A DNA stretch of 11,860 nt from an uncultured Eubacteriales bacterium (GCA_900313545.1 OMRS01000176.1:1-11860); one strand, 5' to 3'; shown: positions 1 to 6,930, counted from the first letter of the stretch. Notes: generated by a model not told the origin, from the sequence alone. Translations and numbers: made by a program.

Positions 1-5
1 CACCA
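1..5 (+). tRNA. Possible 3' end of an upstream tRNA (only the last bases in the window)
   Basis: The first five bases read CACCA, which fits a last acceptor base, an A discriminator and an encoded CCA end. A five-base spacer separates it from the next tRNA. The tRNA genes that follow also encode CCA and are just as tightly packed, so the cluster very likely continues upstream. The identity cannot be read from five bases. Confidence 0.4.
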
Positions 6-10
6 AATTC

Positions 11-86
11 GCGGTAGTAGCTCAGCTGGTAGAGTGCCACCTTGCCAAGGTGGATGTCGCGAGTCCGAATCTCGTCTACCGCTCCA
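11..86 (+). tRNA. tRNA-Gly, anticodon GCC
   Basis: The cloverleaf is complete. The acceptor stem pairs 11-17 with 76-82, the discriminator is T83, and the encoded CCA is at 84-86. The anticodon stem pairs 37-41 with 49-53, with GCC at 44-46, which reads GGC and GGT glycine codons. U73 is usual for bacterial tRNA-Gly, and the D loop keeps the GG pair (28-29). The T stem pairs 59-63 with 71-75. Its seven-base loop reads TCCGAAT, so the base at standard position 55, nearly always T (pseudouridine), is C here (base 65). The next tRNA starts two bases downstream, so the transcript must be cut by tRNA-processing RNases. Confidence 0.96.
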
Positions 87-88
87 TC

Positions 89-162
89 GCGGGTGTAACT
101 CAATGGTAGAGTTCCAGCCTTCCAAGCTGGCTACGTGGGTTCGATTCCCATCACCCGCTCCA
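89..162 (+). tRNA. tRNA-Gly, anticodon TCC
   Basis: The acceptor stem pairs 89-95 with 152-158, the discriminator is T159, and CCA is encoded at 160-162. The anticodon stem pairs 114-118 with 126-130, with TCC at 121-123, which reads GGA and GGG. The T loop is the normal TTCGATT. With the GCC isoacceptor just upstream, it covers all four glycine codons. Two-base spacers on both sides indicate one polycistronic precursor. Confidence 0.97.
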
Positions 163-164
163 CT

Positions 165-240
165 GCACCTTTAGCTCAGTTGGTAGAGCACCTGACTCTT
201 AATCAGGGTGCCCAGGGTTCGAGCCCCTGAAGGTGCACCA
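165..240 (+). tRNA. tRNA-Lys, anticodon CTT
   Basis: The acceptor stem pairs 165-171 with 230-236, the discriminator is A237, and CCA is encoded at 238-240. The anticodon stem pairs 191-195 with 203-207, with CTT at 198-200, which reads AAG. The T loop TTCGAGC is normal. Having a dedicated CTT species fits the heavy use of AAG lysine codons in this GC-rich window. It is the last tRNA of the cluster and is followed within four bases by the terminator stem. Confidence 0.96.
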
Positions 241-243
241 GGT

Positions 244-276
244 AAGAACCCGATCATATCGGGTTCTTATTTTTTT
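244..276 (+). terminator. Intrinsic terminator of the tRNA operon
   Basis: A perfect 11-bp stem (244-254 with 258-268), closed by a three-base loop CAT, is followed by A then a run of seven T (270-276). This is a textbook Rho-independent terminator. It ends only 15 bases before the GTG start of the next gene, so it may also limit read-through into the DUF2232-L9-DnaB run. Confidence 0.92.
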
Positions 277-291
277 ACATAGGAGAATACT

Positions 292-1305
292 GTGAAGATC
301 TTAGAAAGAAAAAACCATCTGGGCATGTCCATCGGGCTGGGCGCCGTCTTTGCGCTGTTTCTCCCGGTCCTGTTCATCATGAGCCTGCTGCCTCATACCG
401 CGGTCATCATGCCCCTCCTGATGCTTGTGCTGTTTTTCAAGGCGGGTCCTGTCTGCGCAGGCGTTGTCTCGCTGCTGTTCATCGCCCACGGATGGCTCAA
501 CTACGGAGGCTTCGGGCTGGGATACGGCGCCGTTTCGGTCCTGGTTCCCGTTCTGCTTACCTTCTGGCTGGCGGAAAAGAAGAAGGGATTCTGGCTGAGC
601 GTCATCATCGCCGCCTCCGTGTTCTGGGTGATTGAATACCTCACCATGTATGTTCTTTCCCGGATTTTCGGGTCAGACGTGGTCAGCTATCTCATTACCT
701 CCGTCTCCCGGACCCTGGAGGATCCCCTTTTCCAGAGCTCCCTTCGCAAGGCGCTGTCCGGTTCGGACATGTCCGTCCTGGGCATGTTCCAAAGTACGGA
801 GACCATGCGGGAAATGCTGCAGTACATGGATCAGTTCCTGCGCATCGACATTCCCGTGCGGATTCTGACCAACGGCCTGGTCTTCGGAGCCGCCGGTCAG
901 TACTATACAAGAGGAAGGCTCCGCGATATCCTGCCCGACGTGGATCGCCCCGGTTTCACCACCTGGGCCGTGCCCAGGGAATGGGGCATTGTGATTCTGT
1001 CCACTCTGGGCGTTCTGTTTGTCTTTTCCCGGATCGATGAGCAGTTCTACGGCAATCTGTTCCTGGTTGCCCTGAGCGTCGCCGAGCAGCTGATGATCTG
1101 CCAGGGGCTGGCCGCATTTGCCTATCTGTTCATCCACCGCCGGGAAAAGACCGCCCAGGGCAGCCGCAGACGGAGACTTCTGTACGTGCTGCTGGGGATC
1201 GGCTATTTTGTGATCAGTCTGCCGTACCTGATCATCGGCATACTGGACCAGACCATCGACATCACGCACCGGCGCAGAGCGCTGGACGAAAAACCCAGAC
1301 CATAA
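292..1305 (+). CDS. DUF2232 (YybS-like) integral membrane protein
   Basis: This 337-residue protein is very hydrophobic, with about eight membrane segments (roughly residues 13-34, 37-50, 53-73, 77-93, 99-121, 189-203, 231-247, 255-281, 297-318). It ends in a basic tail. Near the C-terminus, around residues 315-329, it reads GILDQ followed by basic residues and RRR, a pattern I associate with the DUF2232/YybS family. Its place just upstream of rplI and dnaB supports this, because yybS sits there in Bacillus. The biochemical role of the family is not established. The GTG start is chosen because AGGAG lies at 281-285 at proper spacing and the reading frame begins there. The stop codon overlaps the L9 ribosome binding site. 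The phosphodiesterase gene gdpP, often found between yybS and rplI, is absent. Family assignment is by recall, not by search. Confidence 0.72.
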   Translation: MKILERKNHLGMSIGLGAVFALFLPVLFIMSLLPHTAVIMPLLMLVLFFKAGPVCAGVVSLLFIAHGWLNYGGFGLGYGAVSVLVPVLLTFWLAEKKKGFWLSVIIAASVFWVIEYLTMYVLSRIFGSDVVSYLITSVSRTLEDPLFQSSLRKALSGSDMSVLGMFQSTETMREMLQYMDQFLRIDIPVRILTNGLVFGAAGQYYTRGRLRDILPDVDRPGFTTWAVPREWGIVILSTLGVLFVFSRIDEQFYGNLFLVALSVAEQLMICQGLAAFAYLFIHRREKTAQGSRRRRLLYVLLGIGYFVISLPYLIIGILDQTIDITHRRRALDEKPRP

Positions 1306-1317
1306 GGAGAAAATGCC

Positions 1318-1767
1318 ATGAAAGTCATTCTGCTCAAGGATATCAAGGGCACCGGAAAAAAGGATCAGATCATCGAGGCTTCAGACGGTTTTGCCAGGAA
1401 TTTCCTGTTTCCCAGGGGACTGGCCAAGGAGGCCAACTCCACCAATCTCAATGCCATTGAAACAGCCAAGGCGGCCGCCCGGCACAAGGAAGACCTGCGC
1501 AAGGCGGAGGCAGAGGAAGCCTGCCGGAAGATCGCCGGCAAGACCGTACGCATCATGGCCCGGGGATCGGAGACGGGCAAACTGTACGGCTCCGTCACCG
1601 GCAGCGAAATCGCCGAAAACCTGAAGCTCCAGTATGGCGTCACCCTGGACAAGCGCAAAATCGAGGTGGGCAGCATCCGCAACAGCGGAGACTACACCGC
1701 CGCCATCTCCCTGTATCCCGGGGTCAAGGCGGAGATGAACGTACACGTGGAAGTGGAGAAGGCCTGA
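1318..1767 (+). CDS. rplI: 50S ribosomal protein L9
   Basis: This 149-residue protein has the usual length and both L9 domains. The N-terminal rRNA-binding domain starts [15 protein letters not shown] and carries the family signature [12 protein letters not shown] at residues 23-36. A long charged connecting helix (about 45-75) links it to the C-terminal domain, which ends in the typical VHVEVE strand. L9 binds 23S rRNA at the base of the L1 stalk and helps keep the reading frame on crowded mRNAs. The ribosome binding site AAGGAG overlaps the stop codon of the upstream gene, and the ATG lies 12 bases past that stop, so the two are translated from one message. dnaB follows after 43 bases with no terminator, as in many Bacillota. 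Confidence 0.98.
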   Translation: MKVILLKDIKGTGKKDQIIEASDGFARNFLFPRGLAKEANSTNLNAIETAKAAARHKEDLRKAEAEEACRKIAGKTVRIMARGSETGKLYGSVTGSEIAENLKLQYGVTLDKRKIEVGSIRNSGDYTAAISLYPGVKAEMNVHVEVEKA

Positions 1768-1810
1768 CCGGCAGTCTCTTCGCCGCACCTCTCCGGGAAA
1801 GGAGAATGCA

Positions 1811-3148
1811 ATGGAGAACACCGCCAATCAGGTCGCCCCGAACAACCTTGACGCGGAAAAAAGCACCCTGGGGTGCATGTTCAATGACACCGAGGCCCTG
1901 AGCCTGGGATTTGAACTTCTGAAGGCGGAGGATTTCTATCAGGCTGCCCATCGGGAAATCTTCGAAGCCATGCGCACCGTCAATTCCCAGGGCCAGCCCT
2001 GTGACCTGATCACCGTCAGCGAGGAACTGCGGCGCAGGGGGACCCTGGAAGGCTCCGGAGGGCTGTCCTACCTGATTGATCTGCGCCAGAGCAGCATCGT
2101 CACCGTCAATGCCAGGGCCTACATGCAGATCGTCGATGAAAAGGCCACCCTGCGGAGGCTCATCAAGGCCTGCAGCACCATTGAGGAGAACGCCTATGCC
2201 CAGGCGGATCCTCTGCCGCTCATTCTGGGCTCCGCAGAAAAAGCCATATTTGACATCGTCATGCGCCGGCAGGATGGAGAAAGCCTCACGCCGATCTCGG
2301 AGATCCTGCCGGAAACCTACCGTCATATTCAGACGCTGTTCCAGCTCAAGGGTGAGCTGGACGGGGTTCCCACCGGATTTGATGACCTGGACCATCTGCT
2401 CACCGGCCTTCACGGCGGAGAGCTGGTTATCGTGGGTGCGCGTCCGTCCATGGGCAAAACCAGTTTCGGCCTGAACATGACCACCCAGGCGGCTCACAGG
2501 AAGAAGAACATCGCCATCTTTTCCCTTGAAATGCCCCGAAGCCAGCTGGCCATGAGGATGCTGTGCGCCGATGCCCGGGTGGACATGCAGGCGGTGCGTC
2601 ACGGGACGCTCCGGGACGAGGACTGGCTCAGCCTCTCGGATGCTCTGGGACCGCTGTCCGCCTGCGGCATCTACATCGACGACACCTCCGGCATCACGCC
2701 GACCCAGCTGCGTTCCAGGTGCCGCCGCCTCAAAATGGAGCACGACCTGGACTGCGTGGTGGTGGATTACCTGCAGCTGATGGTCTCGGACGGCCGGGCA
2801 GAGAACCGGCAGAACGAGGTCAGCGAGATTTCCCGCAGCCTCAAGGCGATCGCCAAGGAACTGGACGTGCCCGTTGTGGCCCTGGCCCAGCTTTCCCGCG
2901 CAGACGCCCAGCGCAGCGACAAGCGGCCCATTCTCTCGGATCTGCGCGACTCCGGCGCCATCGAGCAGGATGCCGATGTCATCATGTTCCTGCACAGGGA
3001 AGAATACTACAATCCGGAGACCACCGATAAAAACGTGGCGGAGGTCATCGTGGCCAAACAGAGAAACGGCCCGCTGGGGACCATCAAGCTGGCCTGGCTG
3101 GGCCAGTATACCCGTTTTGCCAACCTCCAGAGGGTCCAGGGAGCTTGA
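1811..3148 (+). CDS. dnaB: Replicative DNA helicase DnaB (DnaC in Bacillus naming)
   Basis: This 445-residue hexameric helicase unwinds DNA ahead of the replication fork and recruits primase. The N-terminal helical domain (about 8-115, with the usual start NLDAEKSTLGCM) is followed by a linker and a RecA-like motor. The Walker A motif GARPSMGKT is at 209-217 with catalytic K216 and T217. The Walker B strand VVVDYLQLM has D319. The motif ALAQLSR and the DLRDSGAIEQDAD stretch lie in order after it. The basic finger KQRNGP starts at K416. Length and motif order are normal, and I see no intein. A good ribosome binding site (AAAGGAGA) precedes the ATG. The stop is separated by one base from the next ATG, so the downstream membrane protein gene is translationally coupled. 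Confidence 0.98.
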   Translation: MENTANQVAPNNLDAEKSTLGCMFNDTEALSLGFELLKAEDFYQAAHREIFEAMRTVNSQGQPCDLITVSEELRRRGTLEGSGGLSYLIDLRQSSIVTVNARAYMQIVDEKATLRRLIKACSTIEENAYAQADPLPLILGSAEKAIFDIVMRRQDGESLTPISEILPETYRHIQTLFQLKGELDGVPTGFDDLDHLLTGLHGGELVIVGARPSMGKTSFGLNMTTQAAHRKKNIAIFSLEMPRSQLAMRMLCADARVDMQAVRHGTLRDEDWLSLSDALGPLSACGIYIDDTSGITPTQLRSRCRRLKMEHDLDCVVVDYLQLMVSDGRAENRQNEVSEISRSLKAIAKELDVPVVALAQLSRADAQRSDKRPILSDLRDSGAIEQDADVIMFLHREEYYNPETTDKNVAEVIVAKQRNGPLGTIKLAWLGQYTRFANLQRVQGA

Positions 3149-3149
3149 G

Positions 3150-3623
3150 ATGTACACACAAACTGATCTGGATGCCTGCGCCAGGACGCTGAGGTCGCGC
3201 AGGCTCTTCATGGCCGGACTGATCGCCGTCCTGCTCGCGGCGGAAGCCGCCCTGTTTTCCTTCCGCCTTGGCTGGGGCTGCGCCGCCGTTGTCGTACTGG
3301 GTCTGGGAAGCTGTGTCGCCGGCTTTGATCTGATCCTCCGGCCGGCCTCTTCCTACAGCCGTTTCCTGAATGCCCAGCAGTCCGCCCTTGTTCATGAGAT
3401 TCGGGGCATCTACCTCCAGACCTCCCCGCAGCTGGTCACCCAGGAAGGGGTCTACTTCCGGGAGATCCTGATCAATATCTATAAGGATAAGAAAAGCGAC
3501 GGCCTGCGCCGGTTCCTTCTGGACAGCCGCAAATCGCTGGAGGGTGTCCGGGAGGACGATATACTGACGCTTTGCTACTCCGGCAACGTGATCCGGGATT
3601 ACAGGAAAGAGGTCGCAGGATAA
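3150..3623 (+). CDS. Unrecognised small membrane protein with two transmembrane helices
   Basis: This 157-residue protein matches no family I can name. Residues 18-38 and 42-63 are hydrophobic and form a likely helical hairpin, with arginines just before the first helix (R15, R17, R18), so both ends are probably cytoplasmic. The remaining 90 residues are soluble: a helix around 70-90, then a mixed region ending in strands with the pattern DDILTLCYSGNVIRDY (136-151). The start chosen is the first ATG after dnaB, one base past its stop. The SD-like AGGGAG is inside the end of dnaB. The same frame is open further upstream into dnaB, but that part is an antisense-quality, low-complexity translation and is not coding. 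Its stop abuts the next start codon directly, so the gene is embedded in the operon. Confidence 0.75.
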   Translation: MYTQTDLDACARTLRSRRLFMAGLIAVLLAAEAALFSFRLGWGCAAVVVLGLGSCVAGFDLILRPASSYSRFLNAQQSALVHEIRGIYLQTSPQLVTQEGVYFREILINIYKDKKSDGLRRFLLDSRKSLEGVREDDILTLCYSGNVIRDYRKEVAG

Positions 3624-4946
3624 ATGAACATTTCCACCCGCATTTTTCAAAAGGCCAGCTGCCCCGGCAGACTGGCCTTTGCTGCTGTCGCGGCAATGAT
3701 CGTCCTGTCCCTGTTTGTACTGAACCTGCACACCCCGATGCAGATGGATGACTACGACTATTCCTTCAGCTGGGCGACGGGGGAGAGGATCACACGGGCC
3801 GGTCAGATTCCCGCCAGTCTCCTTTCACACTACCGCCTCTGGGGCGGACGGCTCGTGACCCATGGACTCACCCAGCTGTTTCTGCTGCTGCCGGAGGCGG
3901 TGTTTGACCTGCTCAACGCCCTGGCCTATCTTTGTCTGCTCCTCGAGGTCCTCTATCTGTCCGGTCAGCTGGCGGGCGGCTCCTCCTGGGCGCTGCTGCT
4001 GCTGCTTCATGCAGTGCTTATGGCATGGCTGCCCTTCTTCGGTACGGTCTTCCTGTGGCTGGACGGATCGTGCAACTACCTGTGGGGGACCCTCATCGCG
4101 CTGCTGCCCCTGGTCCGGGAGCACAGCCGGGGGAACAGGCCGTCCTCCCCGGCAGACTGGCTCCTCTGGCTGCCCCTGTCGCTTGCAGCCGGATGGACCA
4201 ATGAGAACACCGCCCCAGCCGTACTGGTCACCTCTGCGCTCCTTCTTTTTCGGAAAGGAAGGAACAGGACGGCATTTGACTTCGCATGCCTCCTGTTCCA
4301 GACTGCCGGGGTGCTGCTGCTGCTGCTGGCGCCGGGGAACTTCTCCCGTGCTGAATCCTATTCATTCCTCCAGTTCCTGCTTTCCACAGCCCTGCGGACA
4401 GTGCGCGTACTCTACTATGCGGTGGTCTATACCGCTCCCGCCCTGACCGCGCTGATCCTGCTGCTCGCCCTGAATCCCGGACAGGCTGCCCGCCTTTGGC
4501 CCCTCATTGCCTGCGCGGCACTGTCGGTGCTGGCGCTGGCAGCCTCGCCGGAAGTCTCGGACCGGGTCTATACCGGCACGCTCTTCCTGCTCCTGATTCC
4601 CGCCTGCCGGCTTTCGGGCACGCTGCTGGAGGAGCATGCCTCCGCCCGCCGCGCCCTTTTGTGGGTGCTTCCGGTGCTCCTGGTCCTGCTGCTTTCTCAG
4701 ACCCGGGTTGCCCTGCAGGATGTCACGCAGCAGGAGGCACGCCTTCAGGCCAATCAGGCGGCAATCCAGGCGGCCCGGGAGGCGGGGGAGTCCCGCGCCT
4801 TCCTCCGTGATGTTCCGGGGCTTTCTCCCTTCACCATGGACAATCTGCTCTCCGGGGACAGCGGGGAATGGCCCAACCGCACCCTGGGGGTCTACACTGG
4901 TCTTGAAATTCTCAGAAGCCCCGACGGCACCCCATCCCTCCCGTAA
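3624..4946 (+). CDS. Polytopic membrane protein, DUF6056 type (GT-C-like topology)
   Basis: This 440-residue protein has about ten membrane helices. Motifs in order that I associate with DUF6056 are MDDYDYSFSW (41-50) after the first helix, HYRLWGGRLVTHG (69-81), WLDGSCNYLW (145-154), GWTNENTAP (190-198) and LAPGNFSR (235-242). An acidic DD pair in the first outer loop is also the layout of GT-C glycosyltransferases, which use lipid-linked sugars. An envelope glycan role is therefore possible but is inference. The C-terminus (about 365-440) is soluble and rich in Ala, Gln and Glu. The ATG begins at the base after the previous TAA, so translation is probably coupled. The ribosome binding site (GCAGGA) is weak. 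Leucine is coded almost only by CTG, giving short CTG repeats. It ends the dnaB run. Confidence 0.72.
   Translation: MNISTRIFQKASCPGRLAFAAVAAMIVLSLFVLNLHTPMQMDDYDYSFSWATGERITRAGQIPASLLSHYRLWGGRLVTHGLTQLFLLLPEAVFDLLNALAYLCLLLEVLYLSGQLAGGSSWALLLLLHAVLMAWLPFFGTVFLWLDGSCNYLWGTLIALLPLVREHSRGNRPSSPADWLLWLPLSLAAGWTNENTAPAVLVTSALLLFRKGRNRTAFDFACLLFQTAGVLLLLLAPGNFSRAESYSFLQFLLSTALRTVRVLYYAVVYTAPALTALILLLALNPGQAARLWPLIACAALSVLALAASPEVSDRVYTGTLFLLLIPACRLSGTLLEEHASARRALLWVLPVLLVLLLSQTRVALQDVTQQEARLQANQAAIQAAREAGESRAFLRDVPGLSPFTMDNLLSGDSGEWPNRTLGVYTGLEILRSPDGTPSLP
4314..4328 (+). repeat. Short (CTG)5 trinucleotide run inside the DUF6056 gene
   Basis: Five CTG codons in a row encode Leu231-235 in a membrane helix. 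A second short run of CTG codons lies near 4000-4011. Slippage here would add or remove single leucines without shifting frame. It is probably just biased leucine coding. Confidence 0.6.
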
Positions 4947-4960
4947 AACGGGAAGGTGCC
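4926..4960 (+). terminator. Hairpin over the end of the DUF6056 gene, possible weak terminator
   Basis: GGCACC (4926-4931) pairs with GGTGCC (4955-4960). Inside it, TCCCG (4939-4943) pairs with CGGGA (4949-4953) around the loop TAAAA, which contains the stop codon. No T-run follows directly. The nearest one is seven T at 5035-5041, preceded by only a 5-bp GC stem (5003-5007 with 5025-5029) with a long loop. Termination somewhere in 4947-5041 is likely from the layout, but no classic terminator is visible. Confidence 0.3.
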
Positions 4961-5042
4961 CTCAGAAAGCCGGTGCCCGGAAGAGACAGCAGGCCCCCGG
5001 TCCCGGGAAGGAGAAGATGCGGAACCCGGCTACGTTTTTTTC

Positions 5043-5071
5043 TTGACAACCCCGAATGGCATAATTATAAT
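5043..5071 (+). promoter_or_regulatory. Perfect-consensus sigma-A promoter for the foldase gene
   Basis: TTGACA at 5043-5048 and TATAAT at 5066-5071 are separated by exactly 17 bases, so all twelve consensus positions match. The start is expected near 5078, giving a leader of about 33 bases before the ATG at 5111. The ribosome binding site AAAGGAAG lies at 5094-5101. The T-run just upstream of the -35 may also help as an AT-rich flank. Confidence 0.9.
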
Positions 5072-5110
5072 TCCGCTTGATGCGTATTTCACGAAAGGAA
5101 GAGATTCTTC

Positions 5111-6556
5111 ATGAAGAAACTATTGGCATTCCTGATGCTCATGATTCTGGTGATCGGTCTGACCGGCTGCAATCTGGTGGGCTATGATGAGAACATGGAC
5201 AACAGCCAGATCGTGGCAAAAGTCAACGGCAAGGACATCACCAAGGGAGAGTGGAAGGAATTCCGGACCTCTCTGGCAAATTATTATCAGCAGTATTATG
5301 CCCAGTACTTTGGCGTCAACTCCCGTCTGACCGATGCGGACATCGCCGCCTACGGGGACGCTGCCCTCGAGCAGCTCATCCAGTCCCACGTGGTCGAGGA
5401 CAAGATGGAGGAGCTGGGCATCCGTCCTCTTTCGGAAGAGGACCAGAAGGATGTGGAGTCCTATGCTGACTCCATGCTGTCCTTTTACAAATCCCTCCTG
5501 AGGTACCAGAACTATCCGGAACTGGAGACCGTGGAGGAGGAGCAGGAGCGCCTGGCATCCGTCGAAACCCCGGATGAGGCCACCCCGAAGGCAACCATGA
5601 CCAATGAGGAACTGGATGCCAAGCTCAACCAGGACCTTGAAGCCTATGGATATACCCGTGAAATGCTGATCAAGCAGCGCACCTCCGAGGTGGAGGAGAA
5701 CAAGCTGCGTGAGATCGCAACCAAGGATGTGGCCGTCACTGATGAACAGGTCAAGGAGAACTTTGACAAGCGCGCCGCGGAGCAGAAGGAATCCTATGAC
5801 GCCACGCCCAGCGGCTATGCCACAGCCGTCAGCAACAATACGGATGCCTTCTATGTTCCTGAAGGGTATCGGGGCGTCAAGAATCTGCTGATCAACATCA
5901 GCAGCGAGAACAAGAGCAAGATCACTGAACTGGAATCCACGATTTCCTCCGCCAAATCCACGCTGGAGACCGCCCAGAGCCATCTGGAGGAAGACTTGAA
6001 AGAGGATACCTCCTCCATGAGCGAAGAGGAAAAAGCGGCTCATGCGGAACATGAGGATGCCCTCAAAAAGCAGATCGACGAAAGCAGCGCGGCCCTTGAG
6101 TCCGCCACCTCCGAGCTGGAGAAGATCAGGGCGGCCGCTTTTGCGGAGATCCAGGACAAGGCCGCCGCGGCACTTGCGCGCGCCCAGTCCGGCGAGTCCT
6201 TTGATGCCCTCATCGAGGAGCTCGGAGAGGATCCCGGCATGCGCTCCGAACCCGCCAAGACCCGCGGCTATCTGGTCTGCGAAGGCCTCAAGCTCTATGA
6301 ACAGCCCTTCCAGGATGCCGCCATGGCCTTGGAAAAGGTCGGGGATATCAGCCCCCTGGTGCAGACCAGCTACGGCTTCCACATTCTCCAGTACGCGCAG
6401 GACATCCCGTCCGGGACGGTTGAATATACCGATGAGATCCGTGAAAAGCTCCACCAAGAGCTGCTCACAAGCGCCCAGGAAGCCGCCTACAACGCGGCGA
6501 TTACCCAGTGGGTTACCGAAGCGGATACCAAAACTTTCCCGAATGTGATGAAATAA
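5111..6556 (+). CDS. Lipoprotein peptidyl-prolyl isomerase-like foldase (PrsA/SurA type) with an inserted coiled coil
   Basis: This 481-residue exported protein starts with a lipoprotein signal: MKK, a hydrophobic core at 4-17 and the lipobox LTGC ending in C20, the lipid-anchored residue. Residues about 31-220 resemble the SurA/PrsA N-terminal chaperone region (IVAKVNGKDITKGEW at 34-48, AALEQLIQSHVVEDK at 84-98). The parvulin domain is split. Its first strand is at 255-263 (GVKNLLINI). A charged helical insert fills about 264-345, with a turn around 299-305. The rest resumes with the helix and loop at about 347-376 and ends in the strand YGFHILQY (421-428). The retained His is H424. The usual first-strand His is N258, so isomerase activity is doubtful. 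The likely role is folding of secreted proteins outside the membrane. The length exceeds typical PrsA (about 290-350). It appears monocistronic at its 5' end. Confidence 0.85.
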   Translation: MKKLLAFLMLMILVIGLTGCNLVGYDENMDNSQIVAKVNGKDITKGEWKEFRTSLANYYQQYYAQYFGVNSRLTDADIAAYGDAALEQLIQSHVVEDKMEELGIRPLSEEDQKDVESYADSMLSFYKSLLRYQNYPELETVEEEQERLASVETPDEATPKATMTNEELDAKLNQDLEAYGYTREMLIKQRTSEVEENKLREIATKDVAVTDEQVKENFDKRAAEQKESYDATPSGYATAVSNNTDAFYVPEGYRGVKNLLINISSENKSKITELESTISSAKSTLETAQSHLEEDLKEDTSSMSEEEKAAHAEHEDALKKQIDESSAALESATSELEKIRAAAFAEIQDKAAAALARAQSGESFDALIEELGEDPGMRSEPAKTRGYLVCEGLKLYEQPFQDAAMALEKVGDISPLVQTSYGFHILQYAQDIPSGTVEYTDEIREKLHQELLTSAQEAAYNAAITQWVTEADTKTFPNVMK

Positions 6557-6578
6557 TCGATTTTCCTGTAAATTCTGC

Positions 6579-6607
6579 TTGCAAAACAGGGACGTCAGTG
6601 ATAAACT
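6579..6607 (+). promoter_or_regulatory. Extended -10 sigma-A promoter for rpmB
   Basis: TTGCAA at 6579-6584, a 17-base spacer and TAAACT at 6602-6607, with TG at 6599-6600 giving an extended -10. The predicted start is near 6614, about 33 bases before the ATG. The same TTGCAA -35 box occurs in front of ppdK. Confidence 0.7.
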
Positions 6608-6646
6608 GGCTTCTGTAAGTCTTGGGCTCCAGAAGGAGGTGTTTTC

Positions 6647-6838
6647 ATGGGTAAAGTATGTGAGGTTTGTGGAAAAGGCGCAATGAGCGGCCATCATGTG
6701 AGCCACTCCAACCGCAAGACGAATCGTGTCTTCCTTCCGAATACTCAGCACGTTCGCGTGAAGGTGGACGGAGCTGTACGTCATATGAATGTCTGTACAC
6801 GCTGTCTGAGAAGTGGTAAAGTCGAGCGCGCGCTTTAA
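6647..6838 (+). CDS. rpmB: 50S ribosomal protein L28, zinc-ribbon form
   Basis: This 63-residue protein has the usual length for L28 and the typical start [20 protein letters not shown]. It carries two CxxC pairs (C5/C8 and C50/C53), which in this family bind one zinc, so this is the zinc-containing form. L28 sits on the large subunit near the tRNA exit site. A very strong ribosome binding site, AAGGAGGTG (6633-6641), lies five bases before the ATG. The gene has its own promoter and a terminator directly after it, so it is a single-gene unit. In Bacillus it lies beside the asp23-like and fakA homologues (yloU, yloV), and the same neighbourhood is seen here. Confidence 0.98.
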   Translation: MGKVCEVCGKGAMSGHHVSHSNRKTNRVFLPNTQHVRVKVDGAVRHMNVCTRCLRSGKVERAL

Positions 6839-6845
6839 TTCATCC

Positions 6846-6881
6846 AACAGCCCTTTTTCAGATCGAAGAAGGGCTGTTTTT
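6846..6881 (+). terminator. Intrinsic terminator of rpmB
   Basis: A 10-bp stem, AACAGCCCTT (6846-6855) with AAGGGCTGTT (6869-6878), a 13-base loop, then a T-rich tail (TTTTT at 6877-6881, then CTTTT). It starts eight bases after the rpmB stop. Confidence 0.92.
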
Positions 6882-6901
6882 CTTTTATCTCCAGCTCCGT
6901 C

Positions 6902-6930
6902 TTGTGCATCCGCATGCAATTCAGTATAAT
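6902..6930 (+). promoter_or_regulatory. Sigma-A promoter for the asp23-like/fakA/recG unit
   Basis: TTGTGC at 6902-6907, a 17-base spacer and a perfect TATAAT at 6925-6930. The expected start is near 6937, leaving a leader of about 35 bases with the ribosome binding site AGGAGG at 6959-6964 before the ATG at 6972. Confidence 0.75.

Noticed and set aside
2874..3149. Upstream extension of the 157-residue protein into dnaB
   Set aside because: The sequence there is coding for DnaB in another frame and gives Ser/Arg/Pro-rich noise. The ATG at 3150 right after the dnaB stop is the natural start.
1724..3211. Open frame on the - strand (495 codons) opposite dnaB
   Set aside because: It is a shadow of dnaB, with no ribosome binding site and no domain. 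DnaB motifs on the + strand explain the region.
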